From contig NZ_CP087131.1 of NCBI RefSeq assembly GCF_020911865.1, positions 4,092,001-4,156,000 of the forward strand: a DNA stretch of 64,000 nt, written 5' to 3'. Positions within the stretch are counted from its first letter, which is position 1. The number at the start of each line of letters is the position of its first letter. A model generated the notes under the pieces. That model made no database searches. It was not told where the DNA came from and saw only the letters and a program-made list of their open reading frames with translations. The position numbers were made by a program, and so were the translations under genes. Positions 60,757-64,000 of this stretch are shown piece after piece. This DNA is from Chryseobacterium sp. C-71 (GTDB lineage: Bacteria > Bacteroidota > Bacteroidia > Flavobacteriales > Weeksellaceae).

Positions 60757-62859
60757 ATGAAGAAGAAAGTGCTTTCTATTGTGTTATTATCCTCTATATT
60801 TTTAGTGAATGCACAGGAAAAAGATTCTCTCAATCAGAAAAAAATTGAGGAGGTTGTATTGACAGGACAATACACTCAGCAATCCATCAATAAATCAATC
60901 TACAAGGTTGAAGTTATTAATGCAGAGCAGATTAAAAACATGGCAGCAACAACTGTTGCCGAAGTTCTCAATCAATCTCTGAATATACAAATCACTCCAG
61001 ATACAAATTCCGGAAATTCTACAGCCAATATTTTAGGCCTGGGGGGGGCATATGTTAAAATACTGATAGACAACATTCCTGTTGTTGGTGATACAGGTCT
61101 TGGAAGCAATATTGATCTTACAAAACTAAGTCTTAGCAATATCGAAAGAATCGAAATCGTAAAAGGTAGCATGGGTGTAGAATATGGTAATGGAGCATTA
61201 GCCGGCGTTATCAATATCATTACCAAAAAAAGCAGTGCGAAGAAATTAAGCATAAGAGCTGCTTTACAGGAAGAGACGGTAAGAGACGGCTATGACATTA
61301 AGAAGAAAGGTAAAGGAAGACATATTCAGAATATTAATGTAGGCTACAATTTTAATGATAATTGGTTTACAAACATCAGTTTTAATCATAATCAATTTAT
61401 GGGTTATGAAGGTGAAAGTAAGGGCTATAAGTACTTTGAAAGAGATAATAAAAGAGGTTATGAATGGAATCCCAAAGATCAGTACGAGATCAACGGATTG
61501 ATCAGATATTCAAAAAATAAAACTTCACTATTTTATAAAGCTTCGTATCTAAATGAAGAATTTAATTACTACAATCCAAAGGTAGACAGAGTGCCTTTAA
61601 ATGATGGTATAGGAGGTGTGGTTTACAAAAGTTTGGATAGAAACTACAACACCGAACGTTGGCTGCATCAGTTCAATATTCAAACCAATTTAGGACAAAT
61701 TCGTTACGCAGGAGATTTTTCTTATCAGACACAAAATAGAAAATTCTACGATTACAACTATGATATTCCCAACAGAATAAAAGACAATAACTACAATGAG
61801 CAGTCTTATTATGATACTGATGTGATCTATTCCAGAGGGATGTTCAGTAATTTCTTGGATAGTAAAACTTTTGATTTCCAACTTGGCTATGAGTTAGATC
61901 ATACCAATGGTTATGCTGCTCTCATTGCAGGAGAATTTAATGGGAAAGACATTAAAAGGAAAATTTTCACCTACGGTACATTCCTGTCTGCAGAATGGAA
62001 TGTTTCTGATCGATTTTCTTTGCGTCCAGGAGCCAGACTTTCTGTAAGTGATACCTTCGATAATCAATTCAACTATTCGCTTTCTGCAAGATATAAAACT
62101 TCTGAAAATTCAAATTTAAGAGGTGTATTCGGTACTGCAAACCGTTATCCCACCTATGACGAATTGTACACTTATTTTGTAAACGTCAATCACGACATTC
62201 AGGGAAATCCTGATTTGAAACCGGAAAAAGGTTATTCTGCGGGCTTGTTTTGGGATCAGGGTTTTGATATTGGAAACGATTGGAAATTAAATTATAATCT
62301 GGAAGCACTTTATGTAGATCTTAATGATAAGATCGAGAATGTAATGATTGTAAGACCATCTACTTACAAATACATGAATCTAGACAAGTACAGAAGTTTG
62401 TTATTCGGAGCTAATGCCAATATTGTAAAAAATCAGTTTTCATTAGGTGTAAGAACCTCAGTGAATGGAATTTCTGTTTCTAAACAGGAGATGGAAGTAA
62501 GTACTCCAAAAGATTTCCAGTACAACTTTCAGGCAGGTGCAAATGCGGGCTACAAGCTTACTGCTTCGAAAACAGCTTTTAATCTTTACTATAAATATAC
62601 AGGACCGGCAAGAATCTATGTCATCGAGTCTGAAGCTTTTCGTCTTGCAAAAACTGATGGATTTCATATGATGGATTTTATTGTGAGCCAGCCCTTTTGG
62701 AAAGATCGTCTGGAACTTGCAGTTGGGGTGAAAAATATATTTGATGTTACCACAATCAACAGCACCAATAGTACTGCTACAGGACACAATGCGGCAACTG
62801 ACCGTCTGAATTTGTACTATGGCAGAAGCTATTTCGCAAGATTAATGTATCAATTTTAA
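60757..62859 (+). CDS. TonB-dependent receptor, probable haem receptor (HmuR-like)
   Basis: A 700-residue outer-membrane receptor. The signal peptide (MKKKVLSIVLLSSIFLVNAQ) is followed by a plug domain (about 25-160, with E-E-V-V-L-T-G near 31 and V-K-G-S-M-G-V-E-Y-G near 128) and a barrel ending N-L-Y-Y-G-R-S-Y-F-A-R-L-M-Y-Q-F. The barrel holds N-R-Y-P-T-Y-D-E-L-Y and G-N-P-D-L-K-P-E, comparable to the YRAP and NPDL boxes of haem receptors. A HmuY gene follows after 12 bp, which makes haem the likely substrate. A TTG at 60739 precedes the probable transcription start, so ATG 60757 is used. An eight-G tract at 61041-61048 (residues 95-98, in the plug) is unusual in such an AT-rich gene. Confidence 0.88.
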   Translation: MKKKVLSIVLLSSIFLVNAQEKDSLNQKKIEEVVLTGQYTQQSINKSIYKVEVINAEQIKNMAATTVAEVLNQSLNIQITPDTNSGNSTANILGLGGAYVKILIDNIPVVGDTGLGSNIDLTKLSLSNIERIEIVKGSMGVEYGNGALAGVINIITKKSSAKKLSIRAALQEETVRDGYDIKKKGKGRHIQNINVGYNFNDNWFTNISFNHNQFMGYEGESKGYKYFERDNKRGYEWNPKDQYEINGLIRYSKNKTSLFYKASYLNEEFNYYNPKVDRVPLNDGIGGVVYKSLDRNYNTERWLHQFNIQTNLGQIRYAGDFSYQTQNRKFYDYNYDIPNRIKDNNYNEQSYYDTDVIYSRGMFSNFLDSKTFDFQLGYELDHTNGYAALIAGEFNGKDIKRKIFTYGTFLSAEWNVSDRFSLRPGARLSVSDTFDNQFNYSLSARYKTSENSNLRGVFGTANRYPTYDELYTYFVNVNHDIQGNPDLKPEKGYSAGLFWDQGFDIGNDWKLNYNLEALYVDLNDKIENVMIVRPSTYKYMNLDKYRSLLFGANANIVKNQFSLGVRTSVNGISVSKQEMEVSTPKDFQYNFQAGANAGYKLTASKTAFNLYYKYTGPARIYVIESEAFRLAKTDGFHMMDFIVSQPFWKDRLELAVGVKNIFDVTTINSTNSTATGHNAATDRLNLYYGRSYFARLMYQF

Positions 62860-62871
62860 AAATATAATATT

Positions 62872-63987
62872 ATGAAATATTTAAAATTACTTTTCCTTAT
62901 TTTACTTGTTGCGGTGCAGTCTTGTGTTTCAGCAGATGAAGATCCGGTTTCTGTTGCTCCGCTTACGGGGTCTACTGCAGATCCTGAGGTTGGCGGAGCT
63001 ACTCAGCCAAATCAGGTGTGGGTTGATTTAAGCGATACTGATCCTGTAACAGGAAAACCTAAACTTAGCAATACGTTGAGAACAGATTGGGAACTTGGTT
63101 TTTATACGGGTAACGAATTCCGTGTGGTGATCAATGGTTCAATAGGAATGGCAGTTGCTAAAATCCCGAATGCTACAGACATCAATAATGTGAAATCTGC
63201 AGATGTTGCAAGCATGACTGGTGTTGTGAAGATCGGTACATTCACATCAACAAACTTAGCTTATATTGATAATCCTGACGGTAATTTTTTAAACCAGACT
63301 ACGGCAATTGCTGAAATTAAAGTAAATGATTCTGAAAACGGTGTGTACTTGGTCAATATGGGAAATGGCATCCCGACAGGTGCGGTTGCTCCGGGTTCTG
63401 TCTCACTTACAGGTGACCTTAGAGGATGGAAAAAAATTCAGGTCTTAAGAGCGAATAACGGATATCGATTGAGATATGCAGATTTGGATGACAGCCAGTA
63501 CAAAGAAATTACAATCACAAAAAATTCTGAATATAATTTTAATTTCTTCAGTCTTCAAAAAGGTCAGCAGGTCAATATACAACCAAAAAAAGACAATTGG
63601 GATTTTGTTTTTACCACCTTTACCAATGAAGTGTTTTTAGGACCAGGGCAAAGTGCAGGCAGTTACTTCTATGCAGATTTCATCCTTACTAATACAGCAA
63701 ATGGAGTGGGAGTATATCAGGTAGATGTACCACCCGGGCAAACATTAGATATGATCTATAATGATTTTAAACTGAGCAGTATCGATCAGTCTAAATTGAT
63801 TTTCAATGATCACAGAGCGCTCGGTGATAAATGGCGCACAACCACAGGTGCAAATGGCGCACAGACCTACAACAACAGATTTTTTGTTATAAAGGATGCA
63901 GAAGGGTTTTATTTTAAGATAAGATTTAATGCAATGACAAAAAATGGGGTGCGCGGCTATCCTAATTTCGAATTTGAACCTCTATAA
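62872..63987 (+). CDS. HmuY family haem-binding lipoprotein
   Basis: A 371-residue predicted surface lipoprotein. The signal peptide ends V-Q-S-C (Cys18), followed by an acidic Asp/Glu-rich stretch. The rest fits the HmuY family: W-V-D-L-S-D near 51, T-D-W-E-L-G-F-Y near 70 (the family opening), W-D-F-V-F-T-T-F-T near 243 and F-F-V-I-K-D-A-E-G-F-Y-F-K-I-R-F near 341-356. In Porphyromonas HmuY captures haem from host proteins and passes it to HmuR. Two copies of the HmuY fold may be present given the length, longer than P. gingivalis HmuY. It is 12 bp after the receptor gene and so co-transcribed. Confidence 0.88.
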   Translation: MKYLKLLFLILLVAVQSCVSADEDPVSVAPLTGSTADPEVGGATQPNQVWVDLSDTDPVTGKPKLSNTLRTDWELGFYTGNEFRVVINGSIGMAVAKIPNATDINNVKSADVASMTGVVKIGTFTSTNLAYIDNPDGNFLNQTTAIAEIKVNDSENGVYLVNMGNGIPTGAVAPGSVSLTGDLRGWKKIQVLRANNGYRLRYADLDDSQYKEITITKNSEYNFNFFSLQKGQQVNIQPKKDNWDFVFTTFTNEVFLGPGQSAGSYFYADFILTNTANGVGVYQVDVPPGQTLDMIYNDFKLSSIDQSKLIFNDHRALGDKWRTTTGANGAQTYNNRFFVIKDAEGFYFKIRFNAMTKNGVRGYPNFEFEPL

Positions 63988-64000
63988 TTAAAATCAAACA

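Noticed and set aside
1..64000. tRNA, rRNA, riboswitch and insertion-sequence genes
   Set aside because: No T-loop-like tRNA ends, rRNA segments, known riboswitch cores or transposase genes were seen in any gap; a covariance search would be needed to be sure.

Overview
The window looks like a chromosomal segment of a Flavobacteriia member, most probably Chryseobacterium or a close Weeksellaceae relative. The reasons are low GC, several proteins with type IX secretion system (T9SS) type A or type B C-terminal sorting domains, gldF/gldG, Bacteroidetes-type promoters (TAnnTTTG, sometimes with an upstream TTG), few visible Shine-Dalgarno sites, and intergenic repeats of the kind common in this group. 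The genus is inferred from these traits, not from a search. I saw no rRNA or tRNA gene, CRISPR array, prophage or insertion sequence.

Layout. 1-3.9 kb: two related T9SS type B secreted proteins, the first cut by the window edge. 3.9-8.9 kb: rsmA, then ftsX-DUF3098, uppP, truB and rluF, with a decayed outer-membrane gene between truB and rluF. 9.2-11.7 kb: three tandem secreted paralogues. 12-13.8 kb: rpsA. 14-22.7 kb: an M36 metallopeptidase, an EamA transporter, an alpha/beta hydrolase, rplS and a large T9SS metallophosphoesterase. 22.8-26.3 kb: the two subunits of a 3-oxoacid CoA-transferase, separated by an oppositely oriented outer-membrane gene, then a DUF4197 protein. 26.4-33.8 kb: GH20 hexosaminidase, glycosylasparaginase, CutC, a GxxExxY protein and GH2 beta-mannosidase. 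The three enzymes match the bonds in the core of an N-glycan (Man-GlcNAc-GlcNAc-Asn). 33.8-43.7 kb: an AEC transporter, priA, dacB, an M1 aminopeptidase with a T9SS tail, a cupin-like gene whose 5' end is frameshifted by a 28-bp tandem duplication, and kbl. 43.8-54.5 kb: a MORN-like lipoprotein, hemJ, gldFG, a TraB/GumN protein, an outer-membrane beta-barrel receptor, lipoproteins, YceI and two small-family proteins. 54.6-59.3 kb: a sulfate-assimilation cluster (Rrf2 regulator, APS reductase, cysD, cysN, TauE-type exporter, monooxygenase). 59.3-64 kb: a haem-uptake locus with a TonB-dependent receptor and HmuY, plus a divergent T9SS secreted protein.

The most notable regulatory pattern is at the right end. 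Three copies of a 21-bp Fur-like dyad each lie exactly six bases upstream of a TAnnTTTG box. One serves the haem receptor/HmuY operon, one the divergent secreted protein, and one faces a gene-free stretch that ends in a terminator, which makes a candidate iron- or haem-responsive small RNA. Other notable patterns are degenerate tandem arrays of different sequence that share a seven-base period, several dispersed intergenic repeats, a G8 tract inside the haem receptor gene, and a GxxExxY protein with a probably damaged active site.
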